In this document: positions 24,769-33,414 of the stretch, piece by piece
Layout: each line of letters begins with the position of its first letter
Position numbering within the stretch: the first letter of the stretch is position 1
Assembly: GCA_900769325.1 (NCBI GenBank)
Contig: CAAGGF010000084.1
Coordinates: 1-61,912, forward strand
Length of the DNA stretch: 61,912 nt
Direction of reading: 5' to 3'
DNA from: Spirochaetia bacterium
GTDB lineage: Bacteria; Spirochaetota; Spirochaetia; Treponematales; Treponemataceae
Made by a program: the position numbers and the translations under genes
Notes under the pieces: generated by a model
Told to the model about the DNA's origin: nothing
Seen by the model: the letters and a program-made list of their open reading frames with translations, nothing else
Database searches by the model: none

Positions 24769-24889
24769 GCACAAGCAACAGCAAGCAGTTGCCGTCGCTC
24801 GCAAGTCTCGCTCCGAACCGATTTATAGGAGGAACCTAAAAAAGCCCGCTGTCGCAGCCTTTTTCTTAACGGTTCTCCAATTATAGGTA

Positions 24890-24919
24890 TGCGCTGTAGC
24901 AGTAGCTGGTTCATTCTAA
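24890..24919 (+). pseudogene. Relic of the GGGtGRT gene 3' end, copy 3
   Basis: TGC GCT GTA GCA GTA GCT GGT TCA TTC TAA encodes CAVAVAGSF plus stop. Serine is TCA here but AGT in copies 1 and 2. The sequence 24769-24889 between relics holds further small palindromes (for example GAACCG...CGGTTC) and no gene. Confidence 0.65.
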
Positions 24920-24946
24920 CGAAAAGTTAGATTTGGGAATAAAACT

Positions 24947-25052
24947 CAGGCTACTGGGCAGCCGTGCGAGTTTTCACGTTTTTGCGTAGCAAAATGCGAG
25001 CCCTTTGGCGAACAAGTGGAAACTCGCTAAGCAACCGCAGGTTGCGACCTGT
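24947..25052 (+). repeat. 106-bp structured repeat, copy 2
   Basis: Mate of 24572-24677, with the same three hairpins. It is followed at 25054-25068 by a decayed fourth relic (GCTGATAGTTTTAAT versus GCTGGTAGTTTCTAA). Confidence 0.85.
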
Positions 25053-25090
25053 TGCTGATAGTTTTAATGCTAACTATTTTATAAAAAAGG

Positions 25091-25118
25091 CTCTTCTGTA
25101 ATGGAAGAGTTTTTTTTT
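25091..25118 (+). terminator. Terminator after the second repeat unit
   Basis: CTCTTC and GAAGAG form a stem, followed by nine T. A-rich sequence upstream may make it bidirectional. Confidence 0.75.
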
Positions 25119-25193
25119 GCATAGGTAAAGTCATGCCGTTTGATAAATTACATGCACTGAATTTATCGTATTCCCTAAACGGTATAAATTTAT

Positions 25194-25199
25194 TATAAT
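25194..25199 (+). promoter_or_regulatory. -10 box of argH, probably leaderless
   Basis: TATAAT ends eight bases before the A of the ATG at 25207. No ribosome-binding site is present. Confidence 0.5.
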
Positions 25200-25206
25200 T
25201 CTTTTT

Positions 25207-26622
25207 ATGGAACACGGAACTATTACACAGGATAATCACGCAGCATTGTGGCATGGTCGTTTTGAAGAAGGCCCTGATGCTAAAGCTGTTGCTTTTGAGA
25301 CTTCCATTCATGTTGATGAAAGAATGGCTTTCGATGATATAAAAGGAAGCATTGCACACGCAAAAATGCTCTCTCATGCAAAAATCATTTCTTCAGAAGA
25401 ATCAGAACAAATTCAAAAAGGTCTTCAATCAATCGCTGAAGATTTAAAAAACGGAAGCCTTCAGATTGATTATTCAGCAGAAGATATTCATTCATTTATA
25501 GAAGCAGTTTTAACAGACAGAATCGGGGAGGCAGGTAAAAAAGTTCATACAGGAAGAAGCCGTAACGATCAGATTGCACTCGATGAAAGGCTTTATTTGT
25601 GCCGTTTTATTCCAGAACTTCAAAATAAAATTTTAACATTGATATCTGCATTGGCTTCAATTTCAGAACAGCATTTAAAAGATATAATTCCAGGTTATAC
25701 ACACATGCAGCACGCTCAGCCTGTAACGCTCTCTCATCATCTTTGTGCATGGAGCTGGATGCTCTGTCGTGACTGGCAGCGTCTTGAAGATTCCTTAAAA
25801 CGCATAAAGGTAAGTCCAATCGGGTCCGGGGCTCTTGCAGGAAGCGGTCTTCCTTTAGACAGGCGTTTTGAGGCGGAGGAACTTGGATTTTCAGAAGTTA
25901 CCATGAACAGTCTTGACAGCGTTTCAGACCGGGATTATTGTATCGAAGTTTCAAGCGATCTTTCACTTTTGCAAATGCACTTGAGCCGTTTTTGTGAAGA
26001 AGTCGTTTTGTGGTCAACTACAGAATTTAACTTTATAGAGTTAAGCGAAAAATGGTCTACAGGTTCTTCGATAATGCCTCAGAAAAAAAATCCTGATTTT
26101 GCTGAATTAATTCGTGGAAGAACTGGTCGCGTATACGGAAATTTAATAGCACTTCTTACTATGATGAAGGCTCTTCCTCTTGCGTATGACAGGGATATGC
26201 AGGAAGATAAAATTTCTTTATTCGATTCTTGTGATACAGTTATTTCCTGCCTTGAAATTTTTACTTATATGATTTCTTCTGCAAAGTGGAATGTTAAAAA
26301 AATGGAAGATGCCTGCATGGAAGGTTTTTTAAATGCAACGGATGTAGCAGATTATCTTGTAAAAAAAGGTCTTCCGTTCAGAACTGCACATGGGGTAAGT
26401 GCAAGATGCGTTCGGCTTGCAATAGAAAAAAATTGTCATCTTGAAGATTTGACGCTTGAAGAATATAAAAATATTTCACAATTATTCGAGCATGATATAT
26501 TTGAAATAATTTCTCCAAAAAACTGTGTAAATGCAAGAAAAACTATCGGCGGTCCTAGTGAAGAGGCTGTTTTAGTTCAGATAGAAGAATTAAAAAAGTT
26601 TGTTCAAAATAACGGCAAATAA
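25207..26622 (+). CDS. argH: Argininosuccinate lyase
   Basis: The 471-residue protein begins LWHGRFEEGPDAKAVAFE, typical of ArgH. VHTGRSRNDQIALDERLYL holds conserved substrate-binding residues, YTHMQHAQP contains the catalytic-region His, and GSSIMPQKKNPD (about 285) is the fumarase/aspartase superfamily signature loop. It cleaves argininosuccinate to arginine and fumarate in the last step of arginine synthesis. No other arg genes are nearby. Confidence 0.96.
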   Translation: MEHGTITQDNHAALWHGRFEEGPDAKAVAFETSIHVDERMAFDDIKGSIAHAKMLSHAKIISSEESEQIQKGLQSIAEDLKNGSLQIDYSAEDIHSFIEAVLTDRIGEAGKKVHTGRSRNDQIALDERLYLCRFIPELQNKILTLISALASISEQHLKDIIPGYTHMQHAQPVTLSHHLCAWSWMLCRDWQRLEDSLKRIKVSPIGSGALAGSGLPLDRRFEAEELGFSEVTMNSLDSVSDRDYCIEVSSDLSLLQMHLSRFCEEVVLWSTTEFNFIELSEKWSTGSSIMPQKKNPDFAELIRGRTGRVYGNLIALLTMMKALPLAYDRDMQEDKISLFDSCDTVISCLEIFTYMISSAKWNVKKMEDACMEGFLNATDVADYLVKKGLPFRTAHGVSARCVRLAIEKNCHLEDLTLEEYKNISQLFEHDIFEIISPKNCVNARKTIGGPSEEAVLVQIEELKKFVQNNGK

Positions 26623-26664
26623 TAGAAAATTAAGATTTAATTTTCTAAAAAATAGGGGTATAAA

Positions 26665-27444
26665 ATGAAAAAAATCGTAAAAATTCTTTTAGCATCTAGT
26701 CTTTTAGTTTCTTCGCTTTCTGGCTGTAAAAAAGCCTACGAAGGAAAATTCGTGCTTGGTCTTGACGCATCTTTTCCTCCGATGGGATTTACAGAAGCAG
26801 ACGGAACAATTACAGGTTATGACATCGACCTTGCAAAAGAAGTTTCAAAAAGACTGAACCTTGAATTTGTTGCAAAACCAATAAACTGGGAAGCAAAGGA
26901 ACTTGAACTTTCTTCAGGTTCAATTGACTGTATCTGGAACGGTTTTACAATGACAGAAGAACGCCTTGAAAAAATGGCTTTTACTTCAGCATATTTAAAT
27001 AATGATCAGGTTTTAGTTGTCAGAAATGACGGAACAATCAATTCATTAAAAGATGCAGAAGGTAAAGTTATCGGCTGTCAGTCAGGGTCAAGTGCAGAAG
27101 AAGCAATCGAATCAAATAAGGGTTTTGCATCTTCTTTAAAATCGTTAAAAAAATACGAAGATAACCTTACTGCATTGAATGACCTTGAAGTCGGCGGAAT
27201 TGATGCTGTTGTAATGGATAGCGTTGTTGCAGATTACACAATTAAAATCGGAAAAAGAAATCTTACTGTTGTAGAAGAATCTCTTTCAAAAGAAGCCTAC
27301 GGAATCGGTTTTAGAAACGATGAAAACGGTATTGCACTTCGCGATAAAGTTCAAAAGGTTTTGCTTGAAATGGCAGAAGACGGAACTGTTGCAAAAATTT
27401 CTGAAAACTGGTTTGGAAAAGACATCAGCGTAATCGGAAAATAA
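26665..27444 (+). CDS. Polar amino acid ABC transporter substrate-binding lipoprotein
   Basis: The 259-residue protein has a lipoprotein signal with lipobox LSSLSGC (Cys about 21). The family-3 solute-binding domain is clear: LGLDASFPPMGFTEADGTITGYDIDLAKEV in overlapping parts, DCIWNGFTMTEERLEKMAFT, GCQSGSSAEEAI and the GYGIGFR-like segment EAYGIGFRNDENG. It captures an amino acid outside the cytoplasmic membrane for the permease and ATPase encoded next. Substrate is not determinable from sequence. Two hairpins follow the gene. Confidence 0.92.
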   Translation: MKKIVKILLASSLLVSSLSGCKKAYEGKFVLGLDASFPPMGFTEADGTITGYDIDLAKEVSKRLNLEFVAKPINWEAKELELSSGSIDCIWNGFTMTEERLEKMAFTSAYLNNDQVLVVRNDGTINSLKDAEGKVIGCQSGSSAEEAIESNKGFASSLKSLKKYEDNLTALNDLEVGGIDAVVMDSVVADYTIKIGKRNLTVVEESLSKEAYGIGFRNDENGIALRDKVQKVLLEMAEDGTVAKISENWFGKDISVIGK

Positions 27445-27494
27445 TTTTTAAAGAATCTCTATAATTCTTTTAGAGATAACGTTAAAAATGTGAT

Positions 27495-27527
27495 GTTCTG
27501 GGAATCACTTATCATAAAACCCGGAAC
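27495..27527 (+). other. Intergenic hairpin after the solute-binding protein gene
   Basis: GTTCTGGG pairs with CCCGGAAC (one G-T) around a 17-base loop. With the next hairpin it may protect the 3' end of the abundant upstream message. Confidence 0.45.
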
Positions 27528-27532
27528 TTTTT

Positions 27533-27578
27533 GGCACCTTGAAAAAATCTAAAAAAAACTTTTTCAGGGTGTCCTTTA
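27533..27578 (+). terminator. Terminator/attenuator between the solute-binding protein and permease genes
   Basis: GGCACCTTGAAAAA pairs with TTTTTCAGGGTGTCC and T-rich sequence follows. Partial termination would give less permease and ATPase than binding protein. Confidence 0.55.
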
Positions 27579-27591
27579 ATTTTTATTTTTT

Positions 27592-28299
27592 ATGAAGAAT
27601 TTTTTTATTACTGTATTTCACTTTTCAGAAAAAAATGCTCAAAGTTATTCTGATATGCTTTTTTGCATGTTTAAGGGAACTGGAGTAACTTTAAGTATTT
27701 TCTTTTTGACTCTTTTATTCGCAATTCCTCTTGCACTTTTTATTGCTTTCGGGAAAATGTCGAAAAATAAAATTCTTTCCTTTCTTTCAAATATTCTTCT
27801 TTCTGTAATCCGTGGAACTCCTTTAATGCTTCAGCTTTTAATTGTGTATTTTCTTCCGATGCAGATTGCAAAATTTGTTTTTCATTCTCAGATTATCTGG
27901 GATTCTTTTACAGCGTCCATCGTCGCGTTTTCAATAAATTACGCCTGCTATTTTGCAGAAATTTACCGTGGCGGAATTCAGTCTGTTTCAAAAGGTCAGT
28001 ATGAAGCGTGCAAGGTTTTAGGCTACACGCAGAACAAGGCTTTTTTCAGGATAATTCTTCCGCAAGTTATAAAACGCATAATTCCTGCAATGGGGAACGA
28101 GGTCATCACTTTAGTAAAAGATACATCTCTTGTTACGATTTTAAGCGTTCCAGAACTTATGTTTTATGCAAAAAGCAATTCAAACAGGCTTGTTTCTTTT
28201 ACGCCTCTGTTAATCGCCGGAGTTTTTTATTTTTTGATGAACTGGCTTGTTTCTGTTTTATTTAAAAAAATCGAAAAAAAACTTTCATATTACAGTTAA
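27592..28299 (+). CDS. Amino acid ABC transporter permease
   Basis: The 235-residue membrane protein has five or so hydrophobic helices. The HisM/GlnP-type permease signature is clear: FFLTLLFAIPLALFIAF, RGTPLMLQLLIVYF, CYFAEIYRGGIQSVSKGQYEACKVLGYTQNKAFFRIILPQ (EAA loop) and ITLVKDTSLVTIL, each quoted in part. It forms the membrane channel with the ATPase at 28384. No ribosome-binding site is obvious before the ATG. Confidence 0.93.
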   Translation: MKNFFITVFHFSEKNAQSYSDMLFCMFKGTGVTLSIFFLTLLFAIPLALFIAFGKMSKNKILSFLSNILLSVIRGTPLMLQLLIVYFLPMQIAKFVFHSQIIWDSFTASIVAFSINYACYFAEIYRGGIQSVSKGQYEACKVLGYTQNKAFFRIILPQVIKRIIPAMGNEVITLVKDTSLVTILSVPELMFYAKSNSNRLVSFTPLLIAGVFYFLMNWLVSVLFKKIEKKLSYYS

Positions 28300-28383
28300 A
28301 CGCTGCATTTTAAGGTTAACGCTGAAAAAAATCATAATGGAATTTATTCAGCTTTCCTTAGAATGTTTTAGGGGATTTTAAAA

Positions 28384-29142
28384 TTGGAAAAAAAAGAAAT
28401 CATTTCAGTCAGGAATTTAAAAAAATCATTTGGAGAACTTCAGATTTTAAAGGGAATAAATTTTTCCGTCTACGAAGGGGAAGTTTTGAGCATAATAGGT
28501 CCAAGCGGTTCTGGAAAATCTACGATGCTTCGCTGTCTTTCCCAACTTGAAAAAATTGATGACGGAACTGTTTCGATTTGCGGAAAATATTTAATAAAAG
28601 ACGGAATTTATGCACAAAAAAAAGAACTTCAAAAAATTATTTTAAAAACCGGAATGGTCTTTCAGAATTTCAATCTTTTTCCGCATTTTTCAGTGATTAA
28701 AAATCTCATGGATCCTCAGATTCAGGTTTTAAAACGAAAGATAGACGACGCTTATGAAATTTCTATGGCTTTACTTTCAAAAGTCGGTTTAAGTGAAAAA
28801 GCAAACTCGTATCCGTGCGAACTTTCAGGCGGACAAAAGCAGCGTGTTTCAATTGCCCGTGCTCTTGCTTTAAATCCTGAAGTAATGCTTTTTGATGAAC
28901 CTACAAGTGCACTCGACCCGGAACTTACCGGTGAAATTCTTTCTGTAATGAAAAATCTTGCTGATTCAAAAATGACGATGGTCGTAGTAACTCACGAGAT
29001 GTCTTTTGCAAAAGAAGTGAGTAATCATGTAATTTTTATGGACGGCGGAATCATAATCGAAGAAAATTCTCCGGAAGAACTTTTTAATAATCCAAAAACT
29101 GACAGGACAAAAGCGTTTCTTTCCAGATATCTTTCAAAATAA
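28384..29142 (+). CDS. Amino acid ABC transporter ATP-binding protein (GlnQ-like)
   Basis: The 252-residue ATPase has Walker A GPSGSGKST (about 39), a Q loop (MVFQNFNLFPH), signature LSGGQKQR, Walker B VMLFDEPTSALDP and switch histidine VVTHEM. These match polar amino acid transport ATPases. Translation starts at TTG, with AGGGGA about ten bases upstream and no in-frame ATG that would keep the conserved N-terminus. It is the third gene of the transporter, 84 bp after the permease. Confidence 0.95.
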   Translation: MEKKEIISVRNLKKSFGELQILKGINFSVYEGEVLSIIGPSGSGKSTMLRCLSQLEKIDDGTVSICGKYLIKDGIYAQKKELQKIILKTGMVFQNFNLFPHFSVIKNLMDPQIQVLKRKIDDAYEISMALLSKVGLSEKANSYPCELSGGQKQRVSIARALALNPEVMLFDEPTSALDPELTGEILSVMKNLADSKMTMVVVTHEMSFAKEVSNHVIFMDGGIIIEENSPEELFNNPKTDRTKAFLSRYLSK

Positions 29143-29168
29143 AACATTAAGCGCTTTTTTTTAAGTTA

Positions 29169-29197
29169 TTGTAAATCTTTTAAATAAAGAATAAAAT
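29169..29197 (+). promoter_or_regulatory. Promoter of murG, probably leaderless
   Basis: TTGTAA, 17 bp, TAAAAT, then six bases to the ATG. No Shine-Dalgarno. Confidence 0.45.
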
Positions 29198-29203
29198 AAT
29201 TTT

Positions 29204-30352
29204 ATGGAAAAAATCAAAGTGTGCTTTACAGGCGGCGGAACAGGCGGACATATTTATCCTGGTCTTGCAGTTTGTGACGAATTGCGGAAAATTTGTGAAA
29301 AAAATCAAAAACAAATAGAAATATACTGGCTTGGAAATTCACGCGGAATGGATAAAAATCTTGTAGAAAACAGTTTTTACAGTGAAAATCAGCGTTCTGC
29401 AGATTATTTTGTAAAAATTCCAAGTGGAAAATTGAGGCGTTATTTCAGTTTTAAGAATTTTCTCGATGTTTTTAAAATTTTTTCAGGATTTGTCGTATCT
29501 TTTTTTACTCTTTTAAAAATAAAGCCTTCTTTGCTTTTCAGTAAAGGCGGTTTTGTGAGCGTTCCTCCTTGTTTCAGTGCAAAAATTTTAAAAATTCCTG
29601 TTTTTACGCACGAATGTGATTTTACTCCCGGTCTTGCAACAAAACTGAATTCTAAATGTGCAGAAAAAATTTTTGTTTCCTGCAAAGAAACTTCTGAATA
29701 TTTTCCCGATAATTTAAAATCAAAAATTGCTGTAACAGGAAATCCTGTCCGGCCGTCGTTTTATTCTGCGAGTGTAGAAAAAGGCCTTGAATTTTTAAAT
29801 ATTCCTAAAAATCACGAAAAGCCTGTTCTTTTGGTTTTAGGCGGAAGCAGCGGTTCGTTGCAGATTAATTCCCTTATTGAAGAAAATATTTCATGGCTTA
29901 CCGAGCGTTTCATTGTCGTTCACCAGACGGGAAAAAATCAGGTTCAAATTCAAAATTCTGACGATTATAAAAGCTATCAGTTTATTTATTCCCAGATGAA
30001 AGATGTGATTGCTGCCTCAGACATCGTTTTAAGCCGTTCAGGTGCAAATTCAATTTGGGAATGTTCTGTGTGTGCAAAACCTATGCTTTTAATTCCGCTT
30101 TCCGGCTCTGGAACTCGAGGCGATCAGGTTGAAAACGCACGCTATTTTGAAAAAGAAGGTGCTGCAAAAGTTTTGTATGACGGTTCTGTTAATTCAGAAA
30201 ATTTAAAATCTGCACTTTCCCAGATGATTTTAAAAGACAATCTTCAAAAATATTCTGAAAATTCAAAAAGGCTTTCTTCGGGTGAAAAACCTGCTGAAAA
30301 AATTGCATCTCTTTTATACGAAAAACTTTCTTTTTGTGAAAAGAAAAATTAA
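29204..30352 (+). CDS. murG: UDP-GlcNAc:undecaprenyl-PP-MurNAc-pentapeptide GlcNAc transferase
   Basis: The 382-residue GT-B enzyme begins with the glycine-rich loop TGGGTGGHIYPGLAV. LLFSKGGFVSVPPC, THECDFTPGLATK and VTGNPVR are further MurG signatures. The C-terminal domain shows LVLGGSSGSLQINSL, SRSGANSIWE and LIPLSGSGTRGDQVENA, the UDP-GlcNAc-binding regions. It makes lipid II on the inner face of the membrane. The usual mur/fts neighbours are absent. Confidence 0.96.
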   Translation: MEKIKVCFTGGGTGGHIYPGLAVCDELRKICEKNQKQIEIYWLGNSRGMDKNLVENSFYSENQRSADYFVKIPSGKLRRYFSFKNFLDVFKIFSGFVVSFFTLLKIKPSLLFSKGGFVSVPPCFSAKILKIPVFTHECDFTPGLATKLNSKCAEKIFVSCKETSEYFPDNLKSKIAVTGNPVRPSFYSASVEKGLEFLNIPKNHEKPVLLVLGGSSGSLQINSLIEENISWLTERFIVVHQTGKNQVQIQNSDDYKSYQFIYSQMKDVIAASDIVLSRSGANSIWECSVCAKPMLLIPLSGSGTRGDQVENARYFEKEGAAKVLYDGSVNSENLKSALSQMILKDNLQKYSENSKRLSSGEKPAEKIASLLYEKLSFCEKKN

Positions 30353-30393
30353 AAAAAATTAATTTTTTATTTTTTAGCGTGGAGGACAAAATA

Positions 30394-30888
30394 ATGACAT
30401 GGCTTGATTTAGTTTTGCTTGCAGTTTTACTTTTTTTCGTTTTAACCGGTTTAATACGCGGTTTTATAAAAGAATTGTTTGGAAAGGTCAGTGTTATAGG
30501 CGGAATCTTTTTTGCAATAATTTTTACGCCTTTTTTAGAGCAAAAACTTGTTCTTCTTGTAAAAAATGAAATTCTTTCAAAAATTCTTTCTTTTATTCTG
30601 ATTTTTATAATAGTTTTTCTTGCCTTAAAAATCGTTCAGCATATTCTTCATAAAATTTTTACTGCAAACATTTTAAAAAGCCTTGACCGTGTTTTAGGTT
30701 TAGTTTTAGGGTTTTTAGAAGGACTTGTAATCCTTTACTTTTTAATCGCAGCACTTCAAGTCATGCCGTTTTGGGATAGTATTTCTTCTTACTTTGAAGA
30801 ATCTTTTATCTACAATATTTTTGATTCACTTTTTAATTTTGAAAAACAGGGAAAGTCGGCAGAAAATATTGCACTTTTAATGCAATAA
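30394..30888 (+). CDS. CvpA-family membrane protein
   Basis: The 164-residue protein starts MTWLDLVLLAVLLFFVLTGL and has four hydrophobic segments in the layout of CvpA/colicin V production proteins, including RGFIKELFGKVS. The ATG at 30394 is chosen over an upstream GTG (30379) because GGAGG lies at 30381-30384. The role of this family in envelope homeostasis is poorly defined. It sits between murG and a delta-prime-like clamp loader gene. Confidence 0.82.
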   Translation: MTWLDLVLLAVLLFFVLTGLIRGFIKELFGKVSVIGGIFFAIIFTPFLEQKLVLLVKNEILSKILSFILIFIIVFLALKIVQHILHKIFTANILKSLDRVLGLVLGFLEGLVILYFLIAALQVMPFWDSISSYFEESFIYNIFDSLFNFEKQGKSAENIALLMQ

Positions 30889-30935
30889 GAGAAAATTTAT
30901 CAGAATCTTTAAAATTTATTTTTACGGAAAAATTT

Positions 30936-32144
30936 ATGTTTGAAAATATTATAAGTCAGGATGCTGTTTCTCTTTTAAAAAAGGACATTGAAAAAAAATG
31001 CTTTCCGGGGGCTGTTTTGTTTTGCGGAAACAGGGGGAGTGCTAAACTTTCTGCGGCTTTAGAAGTTGCGCGTCTTTTGTCATGTCAAAGAAACGGTTTG
31101 TGGCTCTGCGATTGTCCTGAATGTCTTTTGAATAAAGCGCTTGTAAATCCGAATGTGCTCATTTTAGGACCAAGAGATTGTACGCCGGAAATTTCTTGTG
31201 CAAGTGAAACATTTTTTAATGCCGTTTTAAATAATGCATCGTATCTTGAAGCAGCCCGTTATCTTTTTATAAGAAGCGTAAGGAAATTGACTTCGCGTTT
31301 TAATCAGGTTTTGTGGAAGGACGATTCAAATATTTCAAAAATTGCATCCGTAATTTCCGAAATCGATGAAAACCTTGAAATGCTTGATTTTCCGCATAAA
31401 TTGCCGTCTTCAGAAGAAATTCAGAAAATTCTTGAGGTTCTTTTAAAACTTTGTATAAAACTTGAGTCAGATTTTCTTTACGATTCGATTCCGATTAACA
31501 ACATAAGAAACGTTTCTTCATGGGCACATTTAAAATCCAAAGACGGAAAAAAAACTGTCATCATTGAAAATGCAGATAAAATGCTTGAAAATGCAAGGAA
31601 TGCACTATTAAAAATTCTTGAAGAACCGCCGGAAGATACAGTTTTCATTTTAACTGCTTCAAAGAAGAACGCCGTGATGCCTACGATTTTAAGTCGTGTC
31701 CGTCCGTATTATTTTACAGACCGTCCGCTTGAAAAGGAAAAAGAAGTTATAAGACGCGTTTTTCACAACGATAATTTTTCAGGAACTGTAAACGATTTTC
31801 TTTTAAATTATCTTCCTATAAAATCTTGTGATATCGAAAAAAAAGCAGAAGATTTTCTTTTCTCGCTTAAAAATTCAAAAATTCCGCAAATTTCAGTTTT
31901 ATGTAAAGAATGCAATAATTTTGAGCCGCGTATAATTTTAAAAATTTTTCTGAATAAACTTGTCAATCTTGAAAATCATTTGATGAAAACTGCAAACGGA
32001 ACATCTTTTTCTTTTGAATTTTTAAACGAAATTAAAAAATGCTACACAAATATCACGACTTTTAATCAGAGCGTTCAGGCGTCTTTTGAGGTGCTTTGCA
32101 AAAAAATCATAAATTTAAAAGCAAAATATAAAATTGAACTTTAG
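30936..32144 (+). CDS. holB: DNA polymerase III delta-prime-like clamp loader subunit
   Basis: The 402-residue protein has the AAA+ clamp-loader layout: MFENIISQDAVSLLKKDI, a degenerate P loop GNRGSAKLSAA, CDCPECLL (a cysteine-rich zinc-like module), KTVIIENADKMLENARNALLKILEEPPED in overlapping parts and LTASKKNAVMPTILSRVRPYYF (sensor 1 and SRC-like region). The missing GKT agrees with delta-prime subunits, which often do not hydrolyse ATP. It would help load the sliding clamp. A 60-70-residue insertion (about 85-175) makes it longer than typical HolB. Confidence 0.82.
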   Translation: MFENIISQDAVSLLKKDIEKKCFPGAVLFCGNRGSAKLSAALEVARLLSCQRNGLWLCDCPECLLNKALVNPNVLILGPRDCTPEISCASETFFNAVLNNASYLEAARYLFIRSVRKLTSRFNQVLWKDDSNISKIASVISEIDENLEMLDFPHKLPSSEEIQKILEVLLKLCIKLESDFLYDSIPINNIRNVSSWAHLKSKDGKKTVIIENADKMLENARNALLKILEEPPEDTVFILTASKKNAVMPTILSRVRPYYFTDRPLEKEKEVIRRVFHNDNFSGTVNDFLLNYLPIKSCDIEKKAEDFLFSLKNSKIPQISVLCKECNNFEPRIILKIFLNKLVNLENHLMKTANGTSFSFEFLNEIKKCYTNITTFNQSVQASFEVLCKKIINLKAKYKIEL

Positions 32145-32165
32145 TGCTTTTAATCTGGAGGAAAA

Positions 32166-33386
32166 ATGCGGGGTTTTTTAGAAAAGGTAATTCAGTTTCT
32201 TCCAAAACTTTCTGATGAGCAGGTAAAAAGGGTTTTGCTTGAGGTTTCAAACGAACATCAGCTTCTTGTGTCGCTTATAGATTCCCTTCCGACTGGAATT
32301 ATAATTGTTTCAAAAGAGTGGAAAATCAGGCAGCTTAATAAATTTGCAGAACGCACAGTTTTTTCTTCTGTTATGGATGATTCAAAATACGATGCCGAAC
32401 CTGTTTGGGCTTATATAAGCGAACCTGAAATCCGGGATTTTTTAAAAAATGCTTATGAAAACAATCTTTCAAATATTGTAGAAGAATTTTCCGTTTCAGA
32501 CAGAAATTCTTCGGTAAAATTTCTTGTAGTTTCGGTAATGCCTTTTATTTCAGATAAAGTTCTTTCAGGAAGCATCATAAAAATTGAAGATATTACGCAA
32601 AAAAGAAAAAAAGAAATTTTTCAGCGTAGAATGGAACACATGAACGGTCTTACGACTTTAGCGGCAGAAATGGCTCACGAAATAAAAAATCCTCTCGGTG
32701 CAATTTCCATTCATATTCAGCTCATTCAAAAAGCGGTACAGAAAAAGCGTAATTCTGACGGAATGCTTCCTGATAAAAAATTCCTTGAAGAGCATCTTGA
32801 AATCGTAAATCAGGAAATTGATGTTTTAAATAAACTTGTAATGGATTTTCTTTTTGCAGTTCGTCCCGTAAAACCGAATCTTTCGCTTGTTGACCCGTCA
32901 TCTGTTGTCGAAGAAATTATAAAATTCTGTAAGCCGGAATTTGAAAAAAATTCTGTGGACTTTTCATTTATTCCATCAGAAAAAAGACAACGCATTCTTA
33001 TTGATGAAAAACTTTTCCGTGATGTTGTGATGAATATAACTGGAAATGCGCTCCATGCGGTAAAGTCAAAATTTTCTGAAAATTCTGAATCAAATTTGAA
33101 AACAAAAGAAAAAGCCTTAATCGAAATTTCAAATAGTTACATCGATGAAAATTATGTTTTAAAAATTTCTGATAACGGCTGCGGAATGGATGAAGAAACT
33201 CTTTCTAAAGTTTTTGAGCCGTATTTTACAACAAAAGCATCTGGAACCGGTCTTGGACTTACAATGTCTTATAAAATTATAAAAGAATTTAACGGTGACA
33301 TTTCCGTTGAATCTGAAAAAGATAAGGGAACTGTTTTTACAATAAAAATTCCTGTTCCGCAGTCAGAAATAAAGCTTTTAAATTAG
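32166..33386 (+). CDS. PAS-containing soluble sensor histidine kinase (AtoS/NtrB-like)
   Basis: The 406-residue kinase has no transmembrane segment. A PAS domain covers about 35-150 (SLPTGIIIVSKEWKIRQLN). AEMAHEIKNPLGAISIHIQLI carries the phospho-acceptor histidine (about 172), NALHAV is the N box, DNGCGM is G1 and GTGLGLTMS is G2. It precedes a sigma-54 activator gene by 28 bp, forming a cytosolic two-component pair. A similar AtoS-AtoC pair is known in Treponema denticola; the signal here is unknown. Confidence 0.92.
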   Translation: MRGFLEKVIQFLPKLSDEQVKRVLLEVSNEHQLLVSLIDSLPTGIIIVSKEWKIRQLNKFAERTVFSSVMDDSKYDAEPVWAYISEPEIRDFLKNAYENNLSNIVEEFSVSDRNSSVKFLVVSVMPFISDKVLSGSIIKIEDITQKRKKEIFQRRMEHMNGLTTLAAEMAHEIKNPLGAISIHIQLIQKAVQKKRNSDGMLPDKKFLEEHLEIVNQEIDVLNKLVMDFLFAVRPVKPNLSLVDPSSVVEEIIKFCKPEFEKNSVDFSFIPSEKRQRILIDEKLFRDVVMNITGNALHAVKSKFSENSESNLKTKEKALIEISNSYIDENYVLKISDNGCGMDEETLSKVFEPYFTTKASGTGLGLTMSYKIIKEFNGDISVESEKDKGTVFTIKIPVPQSEIKLLN

Positions 33387-33414
33387 CGGTTTTTAATCTT
33401 TAAAGAGGTTTTAC

